In this document: one piece after another, positions 7,808 through 15,349 of the stretch
Numbering within the stretch: the first letter of the stretch is position 1
Layout of the letters: every line of letters begins with the position of its first letter
Assembly (NCBI GenBank): GCA_031256445.1
Contig: JAIRQN010000055.1
Coordinates: 1-52,782, forward strand
Reading direction: 5' to 3'
DNA length: 52,782 nucleotides
Origin: Treponema sp.
GTDB lineage: Bacteria > Spirochaetota > Spirochaetia > Treponematales > Breznakiellaceae
Notes under the pieces: generated by a model
The model's input: the letters and a program-made list of their open reading frames with translations, nothing else
Databases searched by the model: none
Told to the model about the DNA's origin: nothing
Translations under genes and position numbers: made by a program

Positions 7808-9016
7808 TTACAATTTAATGCTTTGGATAATTTTCAGGAAACGGTGCCTGTTGTATATTACCGGCACAGGATAAAGCGGATTGCTCTCCTTTCCTGCCCA
7901 GCTTATCATCTGCGGAATATCCTCATCTTTAATGCAGTCAAAACCTTTGGGTATTCCCATCCGCTCATTCATCGCGTAAATCGCGTCAATAAAGATACGC
8001 GCTTTTTCCGCGTTTGTTTTAACGTCTGTTTCCGAAACAAGCCCTGCGGTCTGGGCAAGAACAGCCAGTTTTTTATGCACATCCGCTCCGTAATCATCGA
8101 GCACCACAGGAAGAATTACGGCGTTGGCAAGGCCGTGCGGAGTATTATACAACCCGCCAAGGGTATGAGCGAGCGCGTGGATGTTCCCGACGCCGGCGCG
8201 GGTAAACGCGAACCCCGCTTTGTAGGAGGCGAGCAGCATCTCCTGGCGCGCCTGTATATCTTTTCCGTTCGCGTATACTTTTTCCAGATTCGCGAAAATT
8301 ATTTTAACGGCGTCAAGCGCGAACTGGATGCTCTCCTTTGTATTGTATGTCCAGCAAAGATACGCTTCTACAGCGTGAGTCAGCGCATCCATGCCTGTAG
8401 CTGCGGTGATCGCAGGCGGCAGTCCGGCAGTCAGATTTGGATCGAGCACTGCGTAACGGGGGATAAGGCTTAAATCCATGATCGCGTATTTGTGATGCGT
8501 GTCGGTATCGGTAATGAGAGCGGCGATAGTTGTTTCGCTGCCGGTTCCCGCGGTGGTGGGAACCGCGATAAAAGGAGGCAGCTTTTTTAAAACCCTTAAA
8601 AGACCGCCAAGCCTGTTAACGCTTTTTCTCGGTTTTACCGCTCTGGCGCCGGCTCCTTTCGCCGCGTCCATGGAAGAGCCGCCTCCAAGAGCGATAATTC
8701 CGTCGCAGTTCTGTTCAACGTACAATTTTTGAATTTTATTTACGGTATTCACCGAAGGATTCGGTTCAACATCGGTATATATAACATACGGAAATTTCGC
8801 GGATGCAAGCACGTCAATAATTTTCTGCGCGATGCCGGCTTTTACAAGCCCGTTATCCGTAACCAGAATTGGTTTTTTGACATTCTGTTCGCGCAGCAAT
8901 TCGGGAATTTTTCCGATACTGCCCGGACCGTCAATTACAGCGGCTTTTCTCCACGGCAGAACCATGGCTCCGAAGTTAAAAATAAACTGGAATATCCTGC
9001 AGAAGATTACAAACAT
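7808..9016 (-). CDS. Iron-containing alcohol dehydrogenase
   Basis: This 402-residue group III alcohol dehydrogenase interconverts an alcohol and aldehyde with NAD(P)H. The nucleotide-binding GGGSSMDAAKG spans 111-121. The predicted Fe ligands are D210 and H214 (GMDALTHAVEAY), H280 (HALAHTLGG) and H294 (TPHGLANAV), with spacing close to that of E. coli FucO. The N-terminus has about 20 hydrophobic residues before the usual start of the domain, and an internal ATG at residue 18 (MVLPWRK) is an alternative start. It lies 71 bp after araD and 10 bp before the polyferredoxin gene. In this setting it could reduce the aldehyde made by the oxidoreductase, or a pentose-derived aldehyde. The substrate is not predictable. 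Confidence 0.88.
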   Translation of the reverse strand: MFVIFCRIFQFIFNFGAMVLPWRKAAVIDGPGSIGKIPELLREQNVKKPILVTDNGLVKAGIAQKIIDVLASAKFPYVIYTDVEPNPSVNTVNKIQKLYVEQNCDGIIALGGGSSMDAAKGAGARAVKPRKSVNRLGGLLRVLKKLPPFIAVPTTAGTGSETTIAALITDTDTHHKYAIMDLSLIPRYAVLDPNLTAGLPPAITAATGMDALTHAVEAYLCWTYNTKESIQFALDAVKIIFANLEKVYANGKDIQARQEMLLASYKAGFAFTRAGVGNIHALAHTLGGLYNTPHGLANAVILPVVLDDYGADVHKKLAVLAQTAGLVSETDVKTNAEKARIFIDAIYAMNERMGIPKGFDCIKDEDIPQMISWAGKESNPLYPVPVIYNRHRFLKIIQSIKL

Positions 9017-9087
9017 GTTTACCCTCCGTCATATAGAATGGGTTTATTCTATGTCAGATACGGAGAATACTCAACCGTTTGGGACTA

Positions 9088-9789
9088 TTATTTCTGGCCG
9101 TAATAAGCGTCAGGGCCGTGTTTGCGTTCCCAGTGTTTTTTGGTTATGTACTCAGGCAGAGGAGCAGCCCGTGGATCTATCGAAACTGTAAAAAGCGCCA
9201 TTTTACAGATTTCCTCCAGAATGACGCCGTGGTACACAGACTGGGCGGCGCTTCTCCCCCATGTAAAAGGACCGTGCCCGGCGACAAGAACCATATTGAT
9301 AACAGCGGGATCAAGGTTTCCGATTTTGAAGGTATCTGCAATCAGATTTCCTGTTTCCAGCTCATAGTCTTTTTTTACTGCCTGCGAACTCATGTACTCC
9401 GTGCATGGAATCTCCATTGCGCAGTGGTCGGCATGAGTCGTCCCGAAAACCGGAACCGGCTTCCTGGACTGGGCCCAGGCGACCGCGTAAGGAGAGTGCG
9501 TATGCGTAACTCCGCGGATACAGGAGAATTCACGGTATAGAACAAGATGCGTTTTTGTGTCAGAAGAGGGATTCAAATCTCCATCGACGGTATTTCCTTC
9601 AAGGTCAACAATTACCATCATGCCAGGACTAAGTTTTTCATAATCAACGCCCGAAGGTTTTATCGCCAATACGCCTTTCCCGGAATCAAGGGCGGAAGCG
9701 TTACCCCATGTGTAAATGGCAAGGCTGTGCCTGTATAAGTCCATATTGGCTTCATACGCTTCTTCGCGTAACGTTTTAAATGCGCTCAT
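9088..9789 (-). CDS. araD: L-ribulose-5-phosphate 4-epimerase
   Basis: This 233-residue class II aldolase/epimerase fold protein converts L-ribulose 5-phosphate to D-xylulose 5-phosphate. Zn ligands H96 and H98 are in THTHSPYAVAW, and a third His is in GHGPFTWG. D121 (THADH) and the C-terminal Tyr pair Y229-Y230 (DAYYGQ) match the Asp and Tyr of E. coli AraD that are specific for epimerisation, so this is not a fuculose-phosphate-type aldolase. Length equals E. coli AraD within a few residues. It lies 5 bp after araA in the same operon. The product enters the pentose phosphate or phosphoketolase route. Confidence 0.93.
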   Translation of the reverse strand: MSAFKTLREEAYEANMDLYRHSLAIYTWGNASALDSGKGVLAIKPSGVDYEKLSPGMMVIVDLEGNTVDGDLNPSSDTKTHLVLYREFSCIRGVTHTHSPYAVAWAQSRKPVPVFGTTHADHCAMEIPCTEYMSSQAVKKDYELETGNLIADTFKIGNLDPAVINMVLVAGHGPFTWGRSAAQSVYHGVILEEICKMALFTVSIDPRAAPLPEYITKKHWERKHGPDAYYGQK

Positions 9790-9794
9790 AAAGA

Positions 9795-11288
9795 TTACCG
9801 CGCTGACCAGTAAGCTTCACCCCATCGCAGTTCATCGCGAAGCCTGTTTACATTGGTATCTTTATCGATTAGTACAAATTCAATTTCGTTCATTTCCGCC
9901 CAGTCGCGGAAATATTCGGAGGTAAGAGCGCTTGAATATACCGAGTGATGCGTACCGCCGGCGAGTATCCACGCTTCCGCCGCGCCGCTCAAACCCGGAT
10001 ACGGTTTCCACAGGGCGCGGGCAACGGGCAGCTTGGGCATCGCGTTTTCAATTTTTATTGTTTCAATTTCGTTCACGATCATCCTGAACCTCTGTCCAAG
10101 ATCAATAAGGGTCGCGAGAACAGCGGGACCGGGAGCGGCGTCAAATACCAACCGCGCCGGATCAGCTTTTCCGCCGATACTCAGCGGATGAACTTCCAGA
10201 CACGGCTTGGTTCCCGCGATTGAGGGACATATTTCCAGCATATGGGAGCCAAGGGCGGCTTCTTTGCCGGGTTCAAAATGGTAAGTATAATCTTCCATGA
10301 AAGAAACGCCGCCGCGAAGATTCGCCGCCATTACTTTGGCCGCCCTTGTCAGCATGGATTGTTTCCAGTCGCCTTCCGCGCCGAAGCCGTACCCCTGCTC
10401 CATCAGTCTCTGGCAGGCAAGACCCGGCAGTTGAGGCAGGCCGTAAAGATCCTGGAAGGTGGTTGTAAAAGCGCCGGCGCATTCGACTTCAAGCATTTCC
10501 TTAAGAACGATTTCAATTTTCGCCTGCTCAAGCACCGCTTTTCTTACCTTGCCTTCCTGTTTAAGATCGGGCGCAAGTTCATAAGAGGCATCGTACTCCT
10601 CCGCGAGTTTATTCGCGTGAGCGTCAGTGACTTTCGACAAACGTTCCGCAACCTCGCCGATACCCCAGGTGTTTATTTGCCAGCCGAATTTAATCTGGGC
10701 TTCCACCTTGTCGCCTTCTGTAACGGCAACTTCCCTCATGTTGTCTCCAAGCCGTATTACAACAGATTCCCTTCCGTCTTTTTTGGCAGCGGCGGCGCGC
10801 ATCCACACGCCAATCCTGCCGCGCAATTCCTCATCTTTCCAGAAACCCGCCACAACTTTGCGAGGCAGCCGCATCCGGGTATGAATGTAGCCATGCTCGC
10901 GATCTCCGTGCGCCGACTGGTTTAGATTCATAAAATCCATGTTAATTGAAGCCCAGGGTATGTCCCGGTTAAACTGCGTATGAAGGTGCAGAAGCGGCTT
11001 GCGGTTAACCGACAGGCCGTGTATCCACATCTTTGAAGGAGAAAACGTATGCATCCATGTAATAATTCCGGCGCAGGAGCCTGAAGCGTTTGCCTCTTCA
11101 AAAAGACAGAGAATCATCTGCGGCGTTATCGCGGTAGGTTTTAATATGACAGTTCCGGGAAGCAACGGATCCTTGTTGAAATCATCCGCCATAACCCTGG
11201 CATGCTCGGCTACCTGCCTGAGCGTCTCGTCTCCGTAAAGGTCCTGGCTTCCGACAATAAACCAGTATTCGCATTTTTTAAGATCCAT
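9795..11288 (-). CDS. araA: L-arabinose isomerase
   Basis: This 497-residue cytoplasmic isomerase converts L-arabinose to L-ribulose and needs a divalent metal, usually Mn2+. It is close to the 500 residues of E. coli AraA. Visible family features are WFIVGSQDLYG at the N-terminus, GIITWMHTFSPSKMWI, and the metal ligands in GFGAEGDWK (Glu), SFMEDYTYHF (Glu), GSHMLEICPS (His) and GGTHHSVYS (His). It lies between the FGGY kinase gene (3-bp gap) and araD (5-bp gap), so the three are almost certainly co-transcribed. No arabinose-specific transporter lies next to it, but one of the sugar ABC importers in this window could serve. Confidence 0.95.
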   Translation of the reverse strand: MDLKKCEYWFIVGSQDLYGDETLRQVAEHARVMADDFNKDPLLPGTVILKPTAITPQMILCLFEEANASGSCAGIITWMHTFSPSKMWIHGLSVNRKPLLHLHTQFNRDIPWASINMDFMNLNQSAHGDREHGYIHTRMRLPRKVVAGFWKDEELRGRIGVWMRAAAAKKDGRESVVIRLGDNMREVAVTEGDKVEAQIKFGWQINTWGIGEVAERLSKVTDAHANKLAEEYDASYELAPDLKQEGKVRKAVLEQAKIEIVLKEMLEVECAGAFTTTFQDLYGLPQLPGLACQRLMEQGYGFGAEGDWKQSMLTRAAKVMAANLRGGVSFMEDYTYHFEPGKEAALGSHMLEICPSIAGTKPCLEVHPLSIGGKADPARLVFDAAPGPAVLATLIDLGQRFRMIVNEIETIKIENAMPKLPVARALWKPYPGLSGAAEAWILAGGTHHSVYSSALTSEYFRDWAEMNEIEFVLIDKDTNVNRLRDELRWGEAYWSAR

Positions 11289-11291
11289 AAT

Positions 11292-12908
11292 TTAGTCTCT
11301 CCTTAAATTATCAACCGCAGAGCGTTCAACATTCAATCCCGCGTTGTAAAGCGCCATAAAATTTTTAAAACTTGCCACATCTTTCTGATTGGGTTCAATC
11401 CGCGTGCTTGCCTTGCCCGCGAAAACGCTTTCCGCAAGGAATTTATCAAGCGCGGTATTTTCATGTTTCAGGTATGCGGCCAAAAGCGCGATACCCCACG
11501 CGCCGCCTTCGCCGGCGGATTCTTCCATTACAGAAACCGGCGCGTTAAAAGCCGCCGCCATGAATCGCTGACCCACTCCCTTCGTTTTAAAGAGTCCGCC
11601 ATGACCCAGCAAAGAATCAATGCGAACATTTTCTTTTTCCGCAAGTATGTCCATTCCGTATTTAATTGTCCCCATTGTGGAGAAAAGCAGCGACTTCATG
11701 AAATTCGCAAGGTTAAAATTGCTGTCAGGCAGGCGCGCAAGCACGGGACGGCCTTCATCTATGCCGGTAATCGGCTCTCCTGAATAGTAATTACAGGAAA
11801 AAAGATCGCCGCATTTTTCATCGCCTTCCAGCGCTTTAAAATACAGAGCGTCATATAAAGCAGGTTTTTTAATATTGCACTCGCACATTTCCAGCAGCTC
11901 CTGAAATAATTTCACCCATGCGTCAAGATCGGTAGTGCAGTTATTACAGTGAACCATCGCGACCGATTTTCCGGCGGGTGTCGCCACTATGTCTATTTCC
12001 GGATAAACCTTTGACAGATTTTTTTCCATTACAATCATCGCAAAAATGGAAGTGCCGGCTGAAACATTTCCTGTGCGTTCGGCAATGCTGTTGGTCGCGA
12101 CCATTCCGGTACCCGCGTCTCCTTCCGGCGGGCAGAACGGAATACCGGCTTTTAAAACGCCTGACGGATCAAGAAGCCTGGCTCCTTCTTTGGTAAGAAC
12201 TCCGGCGTCTTCGCCGGCGTTTAAAACAGAAGGAAGAATGTCCGCTATTCTCCAGCTATAATCCCGAATAGCGATTAGTTCGTCAAATTTCTTCAGCATC
12301 CGCTCATTGTAAATTTTTCCGTCTACAGGGAAAACGCCGGAAGCGTCGCCTACTCCCAATACTTTTTTACCGGTCAGTTTCCAGTGCACAAAACCGGCAA
12401 GCGTTGTCATAAAATTAATTTCTTTTACATGCGGCTCTTTATTTAATATCGCCTGGTATAGATGAGCTATATTCCAGCGCTGCGGAATATTAAAATTAAA
12501 TTTACCGGTAAGTATCGCCGCAGCTTTATCTGTCATTGTATTGCGCCATGTGCGGAAAGGAACAAGCTGATTGTTGTTTTTATCAAAGACCAGGTACCCA
12601 TGCATCATGGCTGAAATGCCGATGGAGCCGACAGAAACAAGATCGATGCCATAACGGTTTTTTACATCAAGCGATAAACTGCGGAAACATTTTACAAGCC
12701 CATCCCAGATATCTTCCTGGCGGTAGGTCCAGATTTTTAACTGACCCGCGCTGCCGGCAGGCATTTCTTCCAGCCTGTTTTCCCAATTATGACTCCCGGC
12801 AGCGACAGGGGAATAATCATCTCCGATAAGCACCGCTTTAATCCTCGTAGAGCCAAGCTCAATCCCAAGCGCTGTTTTATTTTCGATTATTGCCTGTTTT
12901 ATTTCCAT
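11292..12908 (-). CDS. FGGY-family carbohydrate kinase, probable ribulokinase
   Basis: This 538-residue sugar kinase would phosphorylate L-ribulose with ATP. The ASKHA phosphate-1 loop is at the N-terminus ([16 protein letters not shown]). The FGGY signature region falls in [20 protein letters not shown], followed by adenosine-binding [14 protein letters not shown]. Its place before araA and araD argues for a ribulokinase role, although the sequence differs from E. coli AraB and resembles the alternative kinases found in many anaerobes. I chose the ATG at 12908 (MEIKQAI) because GGCGG lies just upstream and the promoter is at about 13010-13037. A frame starting at 13037 would begin inside that promoter. 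A hairpin in the leader may control expression. Confidence 0.85.
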   Translation of the reverse strand: MEIKQAIIENKTALGIELGSTRIKAVLIGDDYSPVAAGSHNWENRLEEMPAGSAGQLKIWTYRQEDIWDGLVKCFRSLSLDVKNRYGIDLVSVGSIGISAMMHGYLVFDKNNNQLVPFRTWRNTMTDKAAAILTGKFNFNIPQRWNIAHLYQAILNKEPHVKEINFMTTLAGFVHWKLTGKKVLGVGDASGVFPVDGKIYNERMLKKFDELIAIRDYSWRIADILPSVLNAGEDAGVLTKEGARLLDPSGVLKAGIPFCPPEGDAGTGMVATNSIAERTGNVSAGTSIFAMIVMEKNLSKVYPEIDIVATPAGKSVAMVHCNNCTTDLDAWVKLFQELLEMCECNIKKPALYDALYFKALEGDEKCGDLFSCNYYSGEPITGIDEGRPVLARLPDSNFNLANFMKSLLFSTMGTIKYGMDILAEKENVRIDSLLGHGGLFKTKGVGQRFMAAAFNAPVSVMEESAGEGGAWGIALLAAYLKHENTALDKFLAESVFAGKASTRIEPNQKDVASFKNFMALYNAGLNVERSAVDNLRRD

Positions 12909-12934
12909 GTTACGCCGCCTTTTTAATAAATATG

Positions 12935-12963
12935 AAAAAAGCCCCCAAAAGAGGAAGCTTTTT
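12935..12963 (-). terminator. Attenuator-like hairpin in the ara operon leader
   Basis: On the minus strand AAGCUUCC pairs with GGGGGCUU (8 bp including two G-U pairs) around a 6-nt loop, and six U follow at once. This is the form of an intrinsic terminator. It lies about 40-75 nt after the predicted transcription start and 27 nt before the kinase ATG, so a functional terminator here would block the whole ara operon unless prevented. An upstream GGGGGA segment in the leader (about 12985-12990) could pair with UUCCUC and open the terminator, but this antiterminator is speculative. Confidence 0.5.
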
Positions 12964-13008
12964 GTATTAAACGGGAGCCGGAAATCCCCCAAATCAACAG
13001 ATGTAATA

Positions 13009-13037
13009 ATACTATTCCACATGGTCAAATATGTCAA
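13009..13037 (-). promoter_or_regulatory. Sigma-70 promoter of the ara operon
   Basis: The minus strand reads TTGACA (13037-13032), a 17-bp spacer, then TAGTAT (13014-13009). The -35 box is perfect and the -10 matches 4 of 6. The predicted start at about 13002 gives a leader of about 95 nt before the kinase ATG at 12908. The spacing and position fit the seven downstream genes as one transcription unit. Confidence 0.7.
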
Positions 13038-13096
13038 TTTATTTTTTCATAACTTCTATAAGCTGAAGTAATCCAATAAAATGGATAAGGAATTAT

Positions 13097-13231
13097 ATGA
13101 AAAAAGAACTGACAGGCATATGTGAAAGCGGCTCGGAGCCAATGCGCAATATGTTTTCATGCGCGCGCGTTCTTTTCTGTGACGATGACGGTTTGCCGAA
13201 GCTGGTAAAGAACATTTCAATTTTTCAATAA
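13097..13231 (+). CDS. Small ORF of unknown function (44 aa)
   Basis: An ATG with AAGGA 5 nt upstream opens a 44-codon frame, MKKELTGICE...ISIFQ, with three Cys residues and an acidic CDDDG. I do not recognise it. It has no signal peptide or membrane segment. It is divergent from the ara operon and alone in a 463-bp spacer. It could be a small protein, a decayed gene start or chance. The ribosome binding site is the main support. Confidence 0.3.
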   Translation: MKKELTGICESGSEPMRNMFSCARVLFCDDDGLPKLVKNISIFQ

Positions 13232-13370
13232 AGAAGAAGCCGCCTTAAAACAATTCCGTTTTTACTGTTCATTCAGAATGTTATACAATTATTATTGGTT
13301 ATCTATTTTTTTAATGAGCAATCCTGCACAAAAAAGTACACAACATACGGTAAAGAAGAGGCTTAAAATC

Positions 13371-13442
13371 AGCGGGAAACGGGAGTCGGACCCGCGACAT
13401 CGACCTTGGCAAGGTCGCGCTCTACCACTGAGCTATTCCCGC
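13371..13442 (-). tRNA. tRNA-Gly (GCC)
   Basis: The minus strand folds into a full cloverleaf. The acceptor is GCGGGAA with TTCCCGC. The D arm is AGCTCAGTGGTAGAGC. The anticodon stem is CGACC/GGTCG around TTGCCAA, giving anticodon GCC. The T arm is GCGGG-TCCGACT-CCCGT, with a first G-U pair. The discriminator is U, normal for tRNA-Gly. CCA is not encoded: GATTTT follows, so a CCA-adding enzyme is required. Confidence 0.96.
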
Positions 13443-13451
13443 GTTTTTATT

Positions 13452-13480
13452 AAACTATCAAAAACCGCGAAAAATGTCAA
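13452..13480 (-). promoter_or_regulatory. Promoter of tRNA-Gly
   Basis: The minus strand has TTGACA (13480-13475), a 17-bp spacer and TAGTTT (13457-13452), 9 bp before the mature tRNA 5' end at 13442. The -35 is perfect and the -10 weak. Transcription would begin within a few bases of the tRNA. Confidence 0.55.
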
Positions 13481-13530
13481 GTCCAGGCTGTAAAAAATGA
13501 TCTTGATATTTTATGCATTTTACCTGTTCT

Positions 13531-13866
13531 TTATTCAACGGCGATTATCCTGATGTTGCGCAATTCGCGCCGGTAGCTTTTAAAACGGCCCTTCGCGAAT
13601 TCCATTTCAATAATTGCCTGTTCGCCTTCTATTGTAACAATGCGGTGCTGAAAATCCTTTAATTTGCCGTATTCATCCTGCGCGACATGCCATTCCATTT
13701 CATCGCCTGATATTACAATTTCCGGGAACAAGGATGTACCGGTAAGCCGCACCAGCCCTTTAACCTGCACAGACGGAGGTTTTTCTTCCTTTTCCCCGCT
13801 GCCTCCGGCGGACAGCTGCGAAGCAATGAGAATTAAGAGAATCCCAAAAAAAAACCTGTTATTCAT
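13531..13866 (-). CDS. Exported protein of unknown function
   Basis: This 111-residue protein has a hydrophobic N-terminus ending in SQLSA-GGSGEKEEK, a likely signal peptidase I site in the same style as other treponemal exported proteins. The mature part (about 90 residues) is beta-rich and charged, with no motif that I recognise. It overlaps the 3' end of the zinc-protease-like lipoprotein gene by 8 nt and is read after it on the same strand, so the two are probably co-expressed. A function in the periplasm is likely, but its nature is unknown. Confidence 0.65.
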   Translation of the reverse strand: MNNRFFFGILLILIASQLSAGGSGEKEEKPPSVQVKGLVRLTGTSLFPEIVISGDEMEWHVAQDEYGKLKDFQHRIVTIEGEQAIIEMEFAKGRFKSYRRELRNIRIIAVE

Positions 13867-15313
13867 GAATACGGTTTTTCATCAGCAAGAATTCCAGGTT
13901 TAAAAGATCCGCCGCGCCATTTTGCCGGAAAAAGGCGTCGATACGGTAAGGACCAGCCGGTTTCCTGATAAAACGGGCGGAATTTGTACCGGCTGAAGCG
14001 CCCGCTGTTATGCCTGCTTCCGGACTTATTGAACGTGAATTATTTGTATTGGCGTTAAATGTAAGCAGGGTATTTCCTTCGACTGCGGTCTCGACTGGCG
14101 ATGTATTGTTTAAACCTGTATATCTGATATTTCCGGTTCCAGTGGCAGGCATTGTAAAACCTGCGGGTATTAAACTGTAGACCCCTTCTCCCGGATACAG
14201 GAAAACGCTGGTTCCCGCTTCACTTACAGCGTGCTTCTCAAGCGTGATTTCGCCTTTATAACCGTAAATACTTTCAGGATCATTTATATGATTGGCCGCC
14301 AGCCATGTTTTAAGCAATGTTTTCCAGTCAGAAAAACCGTTGCCGGGACAGGCCGCGTCAATCGCGTTTGTTACAGCATTATAATTTTTTTCGCTTGATG
14401 TGATTATTTCCCTGTAGATGCTTTCACTGCCCGCCTGCAGTCTGAGCCATTGAAAGAAAAGATTGACTGTCGCGTAATCATCCAAATTCGCAAGATTGCT
14501 TTCATTTTCGCGGTTTTCCCATACAAAAAAATTATTGCCTTTTGAATGTATTAGTTCTGAAACATCAGCGTTATACCATGATATCCTGTCTTCGGAAGGC
14601 TCTCCTGAATAAACCCATTCAGCGGCTTCAGCCAGGCCTTCGTCAATCCAGAGATCCATATAGTTAACACTCAGCACATTATTGTATACTTCCTCTGACC
14701 TTACCACGATTGATGTAATATAATTCATCAGGTGCTGCATTTCATGGGCAAGAGTGGAAAATAACGCATCAGGCCTGTTTATTCCGGGATTTATATCAAT
14801 ATAAATCATGTCGCTTACGTTTGAACCGTTTGCTCTTCCGTCAAAATCACCCGGCCAGAAATATCCCGCGATATATGTTTCATTATAATCCGGAGAAAAA
14901 TCATCGAGTATATCCAGAAGCAGTATTGCCAGCTTTCCGTCTTCATCTCCCCACCAGTCCGCAAATTCCATAACATTGGAAAAAGTCTCTCCGTTAAATT
15001 CAAATTCATCAAGGCTGAAAGCGTTTAACATTTTCGAATAAATGTTATTATCATATTCGGCGGCGACCCGTCTTGCCTGAGCTTCTGTTACAATTGAAGG
15101 TCTTTCCGCATATACATTACAATATGTTCCCTCAGCAAGAAGCTGCGCCCTGAGAGTGTAAATACGGTTTGATATGAAATTATGCGCGTTAAAATACCTG
15201 ATCGAATACAGCGTAGACGGCGGATAGTAAGGATCATCCTCCTGCTCCTGTTCCGGCCGGCAGGAAAGAACCAGCGGAAGAACTAAACAGATAATCAGCA
15301 GGTACTTTTTCAT
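13859..15313 (-). CDS. Lipoprotein with HExxH zinc metalloprotease domain (M30-like)
   Basis: This 484-residue lipoprotein has a lipobox LVLSC with the lipidated C18. A metalloprotease motif HEMQH (H190, E191, H194) is followed about 30 residues later by DEGLAEAAEW, whose Glu would be the third zinc ligand. This is the gluzincin arrangement seen in peptidase family M30 (hyicolysin-like) and its spirochaetal relatives. The C-terminal third is Gly/Thr-rich and beta-like, perhaps a binding or pro-domain. AAGGAG before the ATG supports the start. It follows secA by 27 bp on the same strand and overlaps the next small exported-protein gene. The substrate is unknown. It could act on host, symbiont or cell-envelope proteins. 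Confidence 0.75.
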   Translation of the reverse strand: MKKYLLIICLVLPLVLSCRPEQEQEDDPYYPPSTLYSIRYFNAHNFISNRIYTLRAQLLAEGTYCNVYAERPSIVTEAQARRVAAEYDNNIYSKMLNAFSLDEFEFNGETFSNVMEFADWWGDEDGKLAILLLDILDDFSPDYNETYIAGYFWPGDFDGRANGSNVSDMIYIDINPGINRPDALFSTLAHEMQHLMNYITSIVVRSEEVYNNVLSVNYMDLWIDEGLAEAAEWVYSGEPSEDRISWYNADVSELIHSKGNNFFVWENRENESNLANLDDYATVNLFFQWLRLQAGSESIYREIITSSEKNYNAVTNAIDAACPGNGFSDWKTLLKTWLAANHINDPESIYGYKGEITLEKHAVSEAGTSVFLYPGEGVYSLIPAGFTMPATGTGNIRYTGLNNTSPVETAVEGNTLLTFNANTNNSRSISPEAGITAGASAGTNSARFIRKPAGPYRIDAFFRQNGAADLLNLEFLLMKNRIHE

Positions 15314-15328
15314 TATTACTCCTTGACG

Positions 15329-15349
15329 GGGCGCGTTTTTTCAGCGCCC
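15329..15349 (-). promoter_or_regulatory. Intercistronic hairpin after secA
   Basis: GGGCGC and GCGCCC (6 bp, all G-C) enclose a 9-nt loop, TGAAAAAAC on the minus strand. It overlaps the secA stop codon and precedes the ribosome binding site of the lipoprotein gene. No U-run follows, so it probably affects mRNA stability or processing between the two genes. Confidence 0.4.

Larger units (their letters stand above)
12909..13370. other. Intergenic region between the ara operon and tRNA-Gly
   Basis: The stretch holds the ara leader hairpin (12935-12963), the ara promoter (13009-13037) and one 44-codon ORF on the + strand (13097-13231). From 13232 to 13370 it is AT-rich, and I see no gene or strong terminator there. 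Confidence 0.6.

Noticed and set aside
7682-8473. 263-codon frame on the + strand
   Set aside because: It is antisense to the iron alcohol dehydrogenase and ferredoxin genes. Those have clear family motifs, and this frame has none.
9088-9789. Fuculose- or rhamnulose-phosphate aldolase giving glycolaldehyde for the aldehyde enzymes
   Set aside because: D121 and Y229-Y230 match the Asp and Tyr specific for the 4-epimerase, and aldolases lack this pair. The length and C-terminus also fit AraD.
10242-10925. 227-codon frame on the + strand
   Set aside because: It lies antisense to araA and has no recognised motif. It results from the codon use of araA.
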